Positions 8,245 through 16,088 of a stretch of 37,235 bases of DNA are shown here, one piece after another. The stretch spans positions 1 through 37,235 of the forward strand of contig JBBDIO010000104.1 of assembly GCA_040880365.1 (NCBI GenBank). Reading direction: 5' to 3'. This DNA is from JBBDIO01 sp040880365. GTDB lineage: Bacteria; Chloroflexota; Anaerolineae; Caldilineales; Caldilineaceae. The notes under the pieces are model-generated. The model was not told the origin of the DNA and made no database searches. It saw nothing but the letters and a program-made list of their open reading frames with translations. Every line of letters starts with the position of its first letter. Position 1 is the first letter of the stretch. A program made the position numbers and the translations under genes.

Positions 8245-8468
8245 GAGAGCCTGTTCTTTCCCTGCGTGCGACTGTACTGCTTGAGACTGTAACAGGATGA
8301 GACTGTAACAGGATTGGTAGATCGTGACTGGTAACTGGGAATTGAAGACCCTTGCAAGCCCCCAGGTCACCAATTACCAGCCACGGCTGTCTACTGATTA
8401 CTTATCATCGAACTGTCTTGCACCTACCTGTCATGCACCTACCTGTCTTGCACCTATCTGCCTTGCAC
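8245..8468. repeat. Repeat-rich spacer between binding protein and permease genes (4 x 15 bp and 2 x 16 bp tandem repeats)
   Basis: Directly after the binding-protein stop codon are four tandem 15-base units at 8409-8468 (minus-strand consensus GTGCAAGACAGGTAG). The unit length keeps frame; the first three units after the stop end in TAG or its match, so several stop codons follow in phase. A second tandem pair, GAGACTGTAACAGGAT, occupies 8283-8298 and 8299-8314. Between them, imperfect arms at 8327-8338 and 8370-8381 can form a hairpin. No spacers separate the units, so this is not CRISPR. Confidence 0.85.
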
Positions 8469-10286
8469 CTATTCGGTGTGGGCAGTCGTCGAAGTCGAGT
8501 GGATACCGCCTACCCATTCTCCGGTTTCGGGCGATTCGTAGCCGACCAATACCAGGTTAAAGGTAGCCCACCAGCTCACAGGCATATTCCAGGGATTGTC
8601 CGCGCTGGGCCAACCCGTCCAATAGCGTTCGTTGAAAGGCACCAACGCCGGGGCCTGTACCATCGGGATAACCGGCAGCTCGTCCAGCCAAATCTCCATC
8701 GCCTGGCGATAGAGGTCGATATTGGCTTCGTCGTCGGGCGAAAGGACTGCCATCTGGTCTACGATGGAGTCATATTCCTCGTTCTGGAAGCGGAAGGAAT
8801 TGCGCTCGTACCACGGGGCAGGCTCGCCCAACGGCACATAGAACTTGGAATGGAACAGTTCCAGATTTTCGTAGATATAGCCAGGGCAGAACGCGTTCTG
8901 TGCAAGGTCATATTGCCCGCGCAGCACAGTATCGCTCTGCACACCGCCGGTCAGGGGCTGCACTTCCACCTGGATGCCACCGGCTTCCAGCTGATCGCTC
9001 ACCACCGCCGCGTTGCGCATATCTTCGGCGCTATCGCCGTTGACCACATACTGCATCGAAAGTACACCCTCGTCATTCGCCCAATACCCGTCGCCATTCA
9101 GGCTATACCCTGCCTCTTCAAGAATTGCGGCGGCGGCATCGGGGTCATAGGTGCCCGCCGGATATTCTTCCAGCAAGTCGGCAATGGCATCGAAATAGGG
9201 AGTCAGACCGTCGTAGAAAGGCCATACACCCCAGCTGGGCAGTGTCGTGCCTTCATAGGCCAGATTGACCAGCGATTCGCGGTCGATGAGATAGGAAAGC
9301 GCCCAGCGCATCTCCTTCTGATCCCACGGCGGATTGTCGTTCTGTACCATGAGCGCACGCGGGCACGGATCCAGCCACGCATAGGGCGCATCCTCGAACC
9401 ACGCGCCTACGTTGTCGTTGCGGCGCATCACTTCCTGGAACGAACCAAACGAGAGGATCCCGATGTTGGGGGTATCAAGCTCGTCGGCAGCCAGCGCCAG
9501 CGCCACATTGGTTTCCGGGCCGACATACTGGAAGTTCACCGTCTGCGGTTCCGGCATCCGCCCAAAGACCTCGCCACCCCACCAATCCGGGTTGAGCGTA
9601 TAGGTCATGGCAGTTTCGGTCGCATTGGTAAGCACATAGGCGCCCGTCCCGACGGGGTCGGAACTGGTGAAGGTCAGCGGATTCTCACCTTCCCACACAT
9701 GCTGAGGGAGAATTGTGATACCGCCCCAAATGCCCACAGCGGGGAACGCTTCACGGTTGAAATGGAAGCGCGGATTGGGGTTGATGAGATTGAACTGCAC
9801 GGTGCGATCATCAGTGACTTCCACCGATTCCACATTGGCAATGACTTCTGCCGCCCAGGTCATGCCCGGGTTTTCCATGAGCAGCTCGTAGGTGAAAACA
9901 ACATCATCCACCGTGAAGTCTTCGCCGTCGCTCCAGCGCACACCTTCGCGCAGCGTCACGCTAATCGCCGAGTTATCCTCGTTATACTCATAGCTTTCTG
10001 CCAGCCAGGGCACATATTCGCCGGTTTGCAGATTCTGATAGAAGAAATACTCGTAGATCATCTGATGCAAACCGGTGTTGGAACGGCTGACGCCCGGCGC
10101 ATAGATATTGAGGTTGGTGGGGTCGGCAATCCGCCCGTTGATGGCGATATTCAGGGTCTGCGCCCGTTCCATATCCGCCTCGGTCACCACGGATTCACCG
10201 GGTACCGCGGTACAGGCTGTCGCCGCCACCATCACCACGACCATGACAATTCCAAACCACAGTCGTCGGAGTTTAGATGTAGACAT
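8469..10286 (-). CDS. ABC transporter substrate-binding lipoprotein, family 5 (SBP_bac_5)
   Basis: Extracytoplasmic receptor of the Opp-type importer, 605 residues. It begins with a lipoprotein signal: basic SKLRRL, a hydrophobic core (WFGIVMVVVMVAATA) and Cys25 as the likely lipidation site. The mature part follows the family-5 plan, including IYEYFFYQNLQTGEYVPWLAESYE, a VTLREGVRWSDGEDFTVDDVVFTYE block (the classic SBP_bac_5 signature) and SDPVGTGAYVLTNA in the middle. Family members bind peptides, but many in Chloroflexota and Thermotogota bind oligosaccharides. GGGAG lies ahead of the ATG at 10284-10286. It lies between the ATPases and the permeases, separated from the permease by a repeat-rich spacer. 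The ligand is unknown; linkage to acid-sugar enzymes favours a carbohydrate-derived ligand. Confidence 0.93.
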   Translation of the reverse strand: MSTSKLRRLWFGIVMVVVMVAATACTAVPGESVVTEADMERAQTLNIAINGRIADPTNLNIYAPGVSRSNTGLHQMIYEYFFYQNLQTGEYVPWLAESYEYNEDNSAISVTLREGVRWSDGEDFTVDDVVFTYELLMENPGMTWAAEVIANVESVEVTDDRTVQFNLINPNPRFHFNREAFPAVGIWGGITILPQHVWEGENPLTFTSSDPVGTGAYVLTNATETAMTYTLNPDWWGGEVFGRMPEPQTVNFQYVGPETNVALALAADELDTPNIGILSFGSFQEVMRRNDNVGAWFEDAPYAWLDPCPRALMVQNDNPPWDQKEMRWALSYLIDRESLVNLAYEGTTLPSWGVWPFYDGLTPYFDAIADLLEEYPAGTYDPDAAAAILEEAGYSLNGDGYWANDEGVLSMQYVVNGDSAEDMRNAAVVSDQLEAGGIQVEVQPLTGGVQSDTVLRGQYDLAQNAFCPGYIYENLELFHSKFYVPLGEPAPWYERNSFRFQNEEYDSIVDQMAVLSPDDEANIDLYRQAMEIWLDELPVIPMVQAPALVPFNERYWTGWPSADNPWNMPVSWWATFNLVLVGYESPETGEWVGGIHSTSTTAHTE

Positions 10287-10368
10287 TAGAGTTCACTCCC
10301 TTTCTTTTCCTATAGAAAAACAGTTGCAGCATTTGGGGAGAATACACAATATACAGAATAGTTGACCA

Positions 10369-11556
10369 TCATGCCTGGGGGCCAACAGTCTCCTTTCCGG
10401 CGCTGGTCAATTGCGCCACATTGCGAACGAAGACATGATCCATTTTTTCCACAGGCAACACGGGCTTCTCCGCGTGCAAAAAGCAGGTAGCTGCCTGGTG
10501 CTCACCGATTCGATAGAGGGGCGGCGTCTCGACAATACAGCGATCAAAGGCATAGGGACAGCGGTCGGCAAAATTGCAGCCGACGCCCTTTTTCGCTTCT
10601 TGGCCGATTGCCGATGATTCGGGCTCATCACTCCATTGCAGGCTGGGGTCGGGTCGCGGAATCGAACTCACCAACAGTTGGGTATAGGGATGCTGGGGCG
10701 CCTTGACCACATCGTCTACCGCCCCCAATTCGACCGCTTTTCCGCCATACAGCACGATGATATCACTGCCAATCTGATAGGCGGTGGTGAGATCGTGGGT
10801 GATGTAGACCAGTGAAATTCCCCGCTCCTGATTCAATTTGCGCAACGTATCCAACACCTGCGCGCGCAGCGAGGCATCGATCATGGAAACCGGCTCGTCG
10901 GCAATAATCAGCTGGGGATTGAGCAACAAAGCCCGCGCCACCATAATCCGTTGCCGCTGGCCGCCGCTCAACTGATGCGGATAGCGCCCCAATGTCTCCT
11001 GTGGACGCAAACCCACGGCATCCAGCACACCGAGAATCAGATTACGTGCATCTGTCTTGGATTTTGCCAACCCAAATTTGCGAATTGGCACATTGAAAAC
11101 GTGATCGACTTTGTAGAACGAATTGTAGACGCCAAACGGATCCTGAAAAACCGCTTGAACCTCGCGCCGAAAATCCTGCATTTCGCGCGAAGAGAGCGAT
11201 TTCAAATCCTCGCCCTTATAGAGCACCTTGCCTCCGGTGGGCGATTCCAGGCCCAGCAACATGCGCGCCATCGTGCTTTTACCGCTGCCGCTTTCGCCCA
11301 CTACCGAGATAATCGAAGGCCGGTCGGTATAGATCGAGAGCGAAAAATCATCGAGCGCGATGGTTTCGGTGCGGTTGACGATGCCACCTGTAAAAATCTT
11401 GGTGACGTCTACCGCCTGCAACAGAGGCGTAGACGCTTGCATCCCCGCAGATTTCTGCACACTGGACGTCTGACCTGTGGATTCCCGACCTGTAAGTTCC
11501 TGACCAGCAGCGTTTGGCGCCGGTGTGCTCATAGGTGTGCTCATAGATGCGCTCAT
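10369..11556 (-). CDS. ABC transporter ATP-binding protein, OppF/DppF type
   Basis: Second ATPase of the importer. Walker A GESGSGKST is at residues 87-95, signature LSGGQ at 196-200, Walker B LIIADE at 216-221 and ITHD follows. The C-terminal oligopeptide-transporter extension contains HPYTQLLVSSIP and four cysteines (GCNFADRCPYAFDRC ... TC), the pattern linked to an Fe-S cluster in some OppD/DppD proteins. SMIDAS replaces the common SALD after Walker B. The N-terminal 45 residues are unusual: low complexity, with MSxx units from three tandem 12-base DNA repeats at 11522-11557 and LTGRE/STGQT from a 15-base duplication at 11471-11500. The ATG overlaps the OppD-like stop by four bases (ATGA), so translation is coupled; starts inside the repeats are also possible. 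Confidence 0.92.
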   Translation of the reverse strand: MSASMSTPMSTPAPNAAGQELTGRESTGQTSSVQKSAGMQASTPLLQAVDVTKIFTGGIVNRTETIALDDFSLSIYTDRPSIISVVGESGSGKSTMARMLLGLESPTGGKVLYKGEDLKSLSSREMQDFRREVQAVFQDPFGVYNSFYKVDHVFNVPIRKFGLAKSKTDARNLILGVLDAVGLRPQETLGRYPHQLSGGQRQRIMVARALLLNPQLIIADEPVSMIDASLRAQVLDTLRKLNQERGISLVYITHDLTTAYQIGSDIIVLYGGKAVELGAVDDVVKAPQHPYTQLLVSSIPRPDPSLQWSDEPESSAIGQEAKKGVGCNFADRCPYAFDRCIVETPPLYRIGEHQAATCFLHAEKPVLPVEKMDHVFVRNVAQLTSAGKETVGPQA

Positions 11557-11557
11557 A
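11471..11557. repeat. Short tandem repeats encoding the OppF-like N-terminus
   Basis: Three 12-base units (GGTGTGCTCATA, GGTGTGCTCATA, GATGCGCTCATA on the plus strand) occupy 11522-11557 and encode MSAS-MSTP-MSTP. Two 15-base units lie at 11471-11485 and 11486-11500. All unit lengths are multiples of three, so changes in copy number keep the frame, and each 12-base unit brings its own ATG. Confidence 0.85.
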
Positions 11558-12620
11558 TCGTCGCCTCGCGATTGGCATCGTTATTGGCGGCATGCCTATG
11601 GGCAAGCGAATCGGCCGTCTCGCCTTCGTCCAGCAAATGACACGCTGCGCGCTGCATTTCTGTGGCCCGCGCCGGCGTATCCCCATTCCCCGCCGGCGCG
11701 TCTACCACCTGCAACAGTGGCTTTTCCACGCGACACCGTTCCATCACAAACGGGCAGCGGGGATGAAACACACAGCCGGGCGGCGGCGACAACAACGAAG
11801 GCGGCGCACCGCCCACCCCGCGAAACATCTCTTTGGTGTCTAGCGAAGGCAGACTTTCCATGAGAATCTGGCTATAGGGATGGGCCGGACGATTGAACAG
11901 GCGCGACACCGCGGCTTCTTCCATCAGCTCCCCGGCATACATAACACCCACTTTATCGGCAAACTGCGCCATCAAGCCCATATCATGCCCGATCAGAATC
12001 ACGGCGGATCCCAGCTCTTCCTGGACCCGGCGCAGCGTCTGCATCACACGCCGCTGGACTACTACATCCAGCGCGCTGGTGGGTTCGTCGGCAATAATGA
12101 CTTTGGGACTCAGGCTGATGGCAATCGCAATGCAGACACGCTGTTTCATGCCGCCGCTCAATTGATGGGGATACATGTCGGCCACTTCTCGCGGCAGGCC
12201 CACACGCTCTAGCAACTCGCGAATGCGCGCATCGCGTGCCTCGCGCGAAAGCGAATGTTCATGGTTGCGAAAGCCATCTTCCATTTGTTCGCGCACACGG
12301 ATCACCGGGTTCAGCGAATTCATGGCCCCCTGGCTCACCAGCGCAATCTCCGAAAGCCGCACCCGACGCATGGAATCGTCATCCAGGTCGAAGAGATTCA
12401 CGCCGTCCAGCAACACTTCACCGGCTACAATCTCACCCGGTGGACGGATCAGGCGCATAATCGATAGCGCAATTGTCGATTTTCCGGATCCCGATTCGCC
12501 AATCAGGCCCATGCGTTGACCGGCATCCAATGAAAAACTGACGCCATTTACCGCCTTGACCGAACCGCGTCGTGTGCGAAAATAGGTCGTCAGATTCCGA
12601 AGTTCCAGGACAGGTGCCAT
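11553..12620 (-). CDS. ABC transporter ATP-binding protein, OppD/DppD type
   Basis: First gene of the importer operon, encoding one of its two ATPases. Walker A GESGSGKST is at 41-49, signature LSGGMKQ at 154-160, Walker B VIIADE at 174-179 with TSALD, and the switch His at 212 (IGHD). The C-terminal oligo_HPY region has AHPYSQILMESLPSLD and a Cys-rich CVFHPRCPFVMERC stretch that in some DppD/OppD proteins holds a [4Fe-4S] cluster; a later Cys (RAACHL) could complete it. AGGAG is very close to the ATG at 12618-12620. A strong promoter lies about 110 bases upstream. It overlaps the OppF-like gene by four bases. Confidence 0.94.
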   Translation of the reverse strand: MAPVLELRNLTTYFRTRRGSVKAVNGVSFSLDAGQRMGLIGESGSGKSTIALSIMRLIRPPGEIVAGEVLLDGVNLFDLDDDSMRRVRLSEIALVSQGAMNSLNPVIRVREQMEDGFRNHEHSLSREARDARIRELLERVGLPREVADMYPHQLSGGMKQRVCIAIAISLSPKVIIADEPTSALDVVVQRRVMQTLRRVQEELGSAVILIGHDMGLMAQFADKVGVMYAGELMEEAAVSRLFNRPAHPYSQILMESLPSLDTKEMFRGVGGAPPSLLSPPPGCVFHPRCPFVMERCRVEKPLLQVVDAPAGNGDTPARATEMQRAACHLLDEGETADSLAHRHAANNDANREATI

Positions 12621-12713
12621 TAGCTCCTACCAGGTCGTATAGAGGGCACGCAACCGAACGGATGCATACAGTTTGGGGTCACTTAGAGAAACGTTGCAGA
12701 ACTGGGCGACACA

Positions 12714-12729
12714 ACAAATTATTATTTGT
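12714..12729. promoter_or_regulatory. Candidate operator: 16-bp inverted repeat at the transcription start of the Opp operon
   Basis: ACAAAT-TATT-ATTTGT is a perfect inverted repeat (six-base arms, four-base centre) directly next to the -10 element at 12730-12735, so it would cover the predicted start point. A repressor bound here would block the promoter. It does not match the TGGT-N3-ACCA core usual for FadR-type GntR proteins, so which regulator binds is open. Confidence 0.5.
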
Positions 12730-12758
12730 ATTGTAGACCTTACAGCAAAGACTGTCAA
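12730..12758 (-). promoter_or_regulatory. Sigma-70-type promoter of the oppDF-SBP-oppBC-aldolase operon
   Basis: On the minus strand a consensus -35 TTGACA (plus-strand 12753-12758 TGTCAA) is separated by exactly 17 bases from a -10 TACAAT (12730-12735). It lies seven bases downstream of the T-run of the previous gene's terminator and about 110 bases upstream of the OppD-like start, so it initiates a separate transcript. Confidence 0.8.
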
Positions 12759-12764
12759 GGAAGT

Positions 12765-12806
12765 AAAAAAGGGCCTCAGGCAGAAATATAACCGCCGGAG
12801 GCCCTT
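12765..12806 (-). terminator. Rho-independent terminator of the enolase-superfamily gene
   Basis: Perfect nine-base arms GAGGCCCTT (12798-12806) and AAGGGCCTC (12769-12777) form a GC-rich hairpin. On the minus strand it ends in TTTTTT (12770-12765). It is about 100 bases beyond the gene's stop. Confidence 0.9.
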
Positions 12807-12872
12807 AACACGATGTGCTGGCAAATGCTTGGCAAAGCGACCCACGCTATCCTACTATTGCGCGGACGCCTC

Positions 12873-12929
12873 AGTCTTGCGTAGTCACGTTAGTCTTGCG
12901 TAATCACCTTACTCCTGTGTCGTCACCAC
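12873..12929. repeat. Three decaying 19-bp tandem repeats spanning the stop codon of the enolase-superfamily gene
   Basis: Units at 12873-12891, 12892-12910 and 12911-12929 share the plus-strand pattern AGTCTTGCGTARTCACSTT; the unit inside the gene (third) is the most divergent. The stop codon TAA lies at 12909-12911, at the junction, so the 3' end of the gene has been duplicated into the non-coding region. Confidence 0.8.
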
Positions 12930-14204
12930 GGGCGCGACTTGGGCACGCTGGTACAGATCGGCAAAATCTGCGCTGCCGTCGTCATCCAATAGCACCGTGT
13001 GCACGCCCTTTTCATAAACCGGCTGATTGCCCTGGGCAAAGTAGGTCCACATTTGCGCCGAATGATTGGGAAAGCCCGATGGCGCAAAATAGATCGCCAG
13101 CCCAGTGGGTCGCGTATAACGAATCAGACGCCGGGGCAAGGTCAGGTCCGATTCCTCAATGCGATATTTCTCCAGCGCAGCCTCATCCACCTCTACCCCC
13201 AACCCTGGTGCATCGGGCACTTTTGCCTGCCCGCTGAGCACCGGAATGCGCTGCGTAAGCAGGTTGTGCTCATACAACTCATGACAAGTGACCGCAGGCC
13301 ATTGCGCGTGGCTCAACACCGCGCCCAGGTGCATGGTCAGAGCAGTGGTCAGACCCGTGCCCACCAGTTGCAGGAAGAACGGCATATTCGCCATTGCCGC
13401 GCTGCGTCCATCGGCCATCACCCGGCCGACGCCGCCACCGATGACAAAACCATCGCAATATCCCTGCCCAATCGCCACATGCGCCGGAACACTGCCATAG
13501 TGGTGAGCCGTCGCGGTCCGAATCTGCGCCCGCAACAGCTTGTTGCCTTCTACATCATTGGCGCGAATCGGCCCTTCAAATATCTTGATTTTAGGGAATT
13601 CCTCTTCCAGCCCCCGCAATACCGGCACCGCATTGGAGACGTTCAGCAGAAAATCGTTCCAGTCGGAATCAATCGAAAAATAGTCGGGCGTCGCCGCGCT
13701 CATACGCCGCATGGTCTCGTGTACATCGAACCAGGGCCGTGTCTTAATCTTCATGCACGTATAGCCCAGTTCCACCGCGATCTTGACCTCGCGTTCATAA
13801 TCTTCCGGCCCCATATCGTGATCCCAGAACGAAAGCGGCACCCAGGATCGGGCTTGCGTGCCCAGCAAGTGATGCACAGGAACTCCCGCCAACTTGCCCG
13901 CGGCGTCCCACAGCGCCATTTGCAGACCTGCGCCCAGGCTATCATCCCACATAAGCGAAAAGGGGCTGCGCCCCAATACCCGGTCCTCCAGATTGACCCG
14001 CCCCCACGTATAGTTCTGGAGCGTTTCCCCATAGCCCACCACCCCGGCATCGGTGACCACGCGGATCACTTCCACCTCGGACCAGGCATGGATCCCCGCG
14101 CGCTCCATATCCCGGCGCACCCGTTCGTGAAACGGCACAAAGAGCAAAATGCGTTCGACATCCGTAATCTTGACGCTTGTTAGACTTTTGGCACTGACAG
14201 ACAT
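12909..14204 (-). CDS. Enolase-superfamily (MR/MLE, acid-sugar dehydratase-like) protein
   Basis: Predicted metal-dependent dehydratase or epimerase that abstracts the alpha proton of a carboxylate; many relatives dehydrate aldonic or uronic acids to 2-keto-3-deoxy acids. An N-terminal capping domain spans residues 10-120 (GYGE at 57-60, QMALWDAAGKLAGVPVHHLLG at 95-115), then the barrel. The catalytic KxK is Lys152-Ile-Lys154. Metal ligands Asp179 (SIDSD) and Glu210 (FEGP) are clear. The third is less so: RTATAHH (229-235) resembles the PTATNM segment of glucarate dehydratase, with His where Asn would be. SHAQWP near 298-303 may supply a catalytic His. Length 431. It has its own terminator and lies upstream of the importer/aldolase operon, as expected for a dehydratase feeding an aldolase. 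Substrate unknown. Confidence 0.87.
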   Translation of the reverse strand: MSVSAKSLTSVKITDVERILLFVPFHERVRRDMERAGIHAWSEVEVIRVVTDAGVVGYGETLQNYTWGRVNLEDRVLGRSPFSLMWDDSLGAGLQMALWDAAGKLAGVPVHHLLGTQARSWVPLSFWDHDMGPEDYEREVKIAVELGYTCMKIKTRPWFDVHETMRRMSAATPDYFSIDSDWNDFLLNVSNAVPVLRGLEEEFPKIKIFEGPIRANDVEGNKLLRAQIRTATAHHYGSVPAHVAIGQGYCDGFVIGGGVGRVMADGRSAAMANMPFFLQLVGTGLTTALTMHLGAVLSHAQWPAVTCHELYEHNLLTQRIPVLSGQAKVPDAPGLGVEVDEAALEKYRIEESDLTLPRRLIRYTRPTGLAIYFAPSGFPNHSAQMWTYFAQGNQPVYEKGVHTVLLDDDGSADFADLYQRAQVAPVVTTQE

Positions 14205-14552
14205 GTTTCTTTACGCTTTCTAGCTTGTGAAAACTGCATGTGGCTGGACGTTTATCTGATAAATACGCGTGTACTCTGGATTATGATGCGTACTTTGATT
14301 GAGAGGTGTGAATGCGATGCAAAAATGGTACCGTGGGGTGTAAAAATGGGCAGAGTAACAAAGCAGAGTAACAAATACGTGTCAACCGGATCACGGCAAC
14401 TGAAATGATGGTACGTCGATTGGGTCGCGATGCCAAATATACCAACCACACGCGCCGCTTTGACAAACCATCCGGCTTGCTGGCAGCATAAGACCACTCA
14501 ATAATTGTTACTTATGCTGTTTCCCACCCATACTCTAGAAAGCCAATCCACC
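14205..14552. promoter_or_regulatory. Divergent intergenic region between the enolase-like and MlrC-like genes
   Basis: This 348-base region must hold two divergent promoters. A perfect 13-base palindrome TTTATCTGATAAA lies at 14251-14263, about 50 bases ahead of the enolase-like start, and could be an operator. A 13-base tandem duplication GCAGAGTAACAAA occupies 14350-14375. TTGACA occurs on the minus strand near 14390 and on the plus strand at 14460-14465, but neither has a good -10 at normal spacing. A weak plus-strand pair TTGCTG (14477-14482) and ATAATT (14501-14506), 18 bases apart, could serve the MlrC-like gene. No gene is seen here. Confidence 0.45.
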
Positions 14553-16028
14553 ATGCGCGTTGCCACAGCAGCCCTGATCCACGAATCGAATACATTCGCC
14601 GCCGCGCCCACGCCTCTCAGCGATTTCACGCTGCACCGCGGCCAGGCCCTCATCGACCACTACCGTCACACCTACCATGAAGTCGCAGGCTATATTGCAG
14701 GTTCCGAAGAATATGATTTCGATCTGCACCCCATCCTCGCCGCCAATGCCACGCCTTCGGGCACCATTGAGCGCGCCGCATTTGAAACGCTGGTGGGCGA
14801 AATTCTCGAAGGCTTCAAAAACGCCGGTGAAATCGACGGAATTCTGCTGGCCTTGCACGGCGCAATGGTCGTAGAAGATTTCCCCCAGGGCGACGCCGAA
14901 GTGGTGCGCCGCGTGCGCGAGCTGATGGGGCCCGATTTCCCCATCATCGTCACCCACGACTACCACGGCAATATCCCCGATTCCCTGGTCGAAGATGCCA
15001 CGGCGCTGATTGTCTATAAGACCACGCCCCACATCGACCAGCGCGAGCGCGGCCTGGAAGCTGCGGAACTGCTGGCGCGCACCATCCGCGGCGAAGTCCA
15101 GCCCGTCAGCGCGCTGGTCAAACCGCCCGTGCTATTCAATATCGCCTTTCACAACACCAGCCTGCCGCCCATGCAGCCCATCATGCAGGCCGCCATCGAT
15201 CTGGAAAGCCAGCCGGGAATCCTGGCGTGCAGTGTGGCCGCGGGCTATCAATATGCCGATGTGCCCGCGATGGGGCCATCTGTGATTGTGGTTGCCGATG
15301 GCGACCGGGAACTGGCCCAGCGCGAAGCCCAACGCATAGGCGACATGATGTGGGCGGCGCGCGATCAGTTGCTCCCGGATATTCCCGACGCCAAAGCTGC
15401 CGTCGCCCAGGCCACGCAGGCCACGCGCACGCCTGTGGCGCTCTTTGAATTTGGCGATAATATCGGCGGCGGCAGTGCAGGCGATGCCACCATCATCCTG
15501 GAACAGTTGTTGGCCCAGCGCGCCGATGGCTGGGTTTGCACCATCTACGATCCCGAATCGGTGCAGACCTGTTTCCAGGCGGGCATCGGCGCGACGGTCT
15601 CCCTGCAAGTGGGCGGCAAAACCGACGATGCACACGGTCCCACCCTGCCCATCGCAGGCCGCGTGCGCACGCTCCACGATGGCAGCTATGAGGAAACCGA
15701 ACGTCGCCACGGGGGCGGGCGCATTTTCAACCAGGGTCAGACGGCCGTTCTCGAAGTGAACCGGCCTGCACCGGGGCAAGGCGGCTTGCTGATTCTGAAC
15801 AGCAAACGCACCGCGCCCATGAGCATCCACCAGATCACCTGCGTGGGCATTCAGCCCCACCAACAGCGTATCCTGGTCGCCAAAGGCACAGTGGCCCCGC
15901 GCGCCGCCTATGAACCCGTCTGCGCCCAGATTATCGGCGTAGACACCGCGGGCGCAACCACCATCAGCCGCGACCCCGCCGAGTTTCATCTGGCCCGCCA
16001 GGATTTTTATGAGTGGGGCAAGTCTTAA
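14553..16028 (+). CDS. MlrC-like M81-family metallopeptidase
   Basis: Member of the MlrC (DUF1485, peptidase M81) family, named for a zinc enzyme that breaks down linearised microcystin; most members lie in catabolic loci with unknown substrates. The family opening is clear: MRVATAALIHESNTFA (His10, Glu11). The probable zinc ligands are Asp136 and His138 (THDYHGN) and His160 (TPHID). A C-terminal MlrC domain has the Gly-rich DNIGGGSAGDATIIL loop. I chose the ATG at 14553 because the family motif starts there; an in-frame TTG at 14505 would add 16 unrelated residues. The ribosome site before 14553 is weak. This and the CPBP gene are the only plus-strand genes inside a minus-strand locus. It may hydrolyse an amide or peptide-like bond of the imported substrate. 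Confidence 0.9.
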   Translation: MRVATAALIHESNTFAAAPTPLSDFTLHRGQALIDHYRHTYHEVAGYIAGSEEYDFDLHPILAANATPSGTIERAAFETLVGEILEGFKNAGEIDGILLALHGAMVVEDFPQGDAEVVRRVRELMGPDFPIIVTHDYHGNIPDSLVEDATALIVYKTTPHIDQRERGLEAAELLARTIRGEVQPVSALVKPPVLFNIAFHNTSLPPMQPIMQAAIDLESQPGILACSVAAGYQYADVPAMGPSVIVVADGDRELAQREAQRIGDMMWAARDQLLPDIPDAKAAVAQATQATRTPVALFEFGDNIGGGSAGDATIILEQLLAQRADGWVCTIYDPESVQTCFQAGIGATVSLQVGGKTDDAHGPTLPIAGRVRTLHDGSYEETERRHGGGRIFNQGQTAVLEVNRPAPGQGGLLILNSKRTAPMSIHQITCVGIQPHQQRILVAKGTVAPRAAYEPVCAQIIGVDTAGATTISRDPAEFHLARQDFYEWGKS

Positions 16029-16088
16029 CGCAATCCATATTCAAGCACATACCACGAAGACCCAACAGAAAAGGCACTCCCGCGTTTC

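Noticed and set aside
8409..8468. Regular repeats resembling a small CRISPR array
   Set aside because: The 15-base units are directly adjacent with no spacers and are too short; there are no cas genes.
8352..10289. Long plus-strand open frame (645 codons) opposite the first family-5 binding-protein gene
   Set aside because: It is a shadow of the GC-rich binding-protein gene: the product is rich in His, Arg and Gln with no family motif, while the minus-strand frame has a lipoprotein signal and a full SBP_bac_5 domain.
14460..14465. TTGACA on the plus strand upstream of the MlrC-like gene
   Set aside because: No -10-like hexamer at 16-19 bases (GCAGCA region); too weak to call a promoter by itself.
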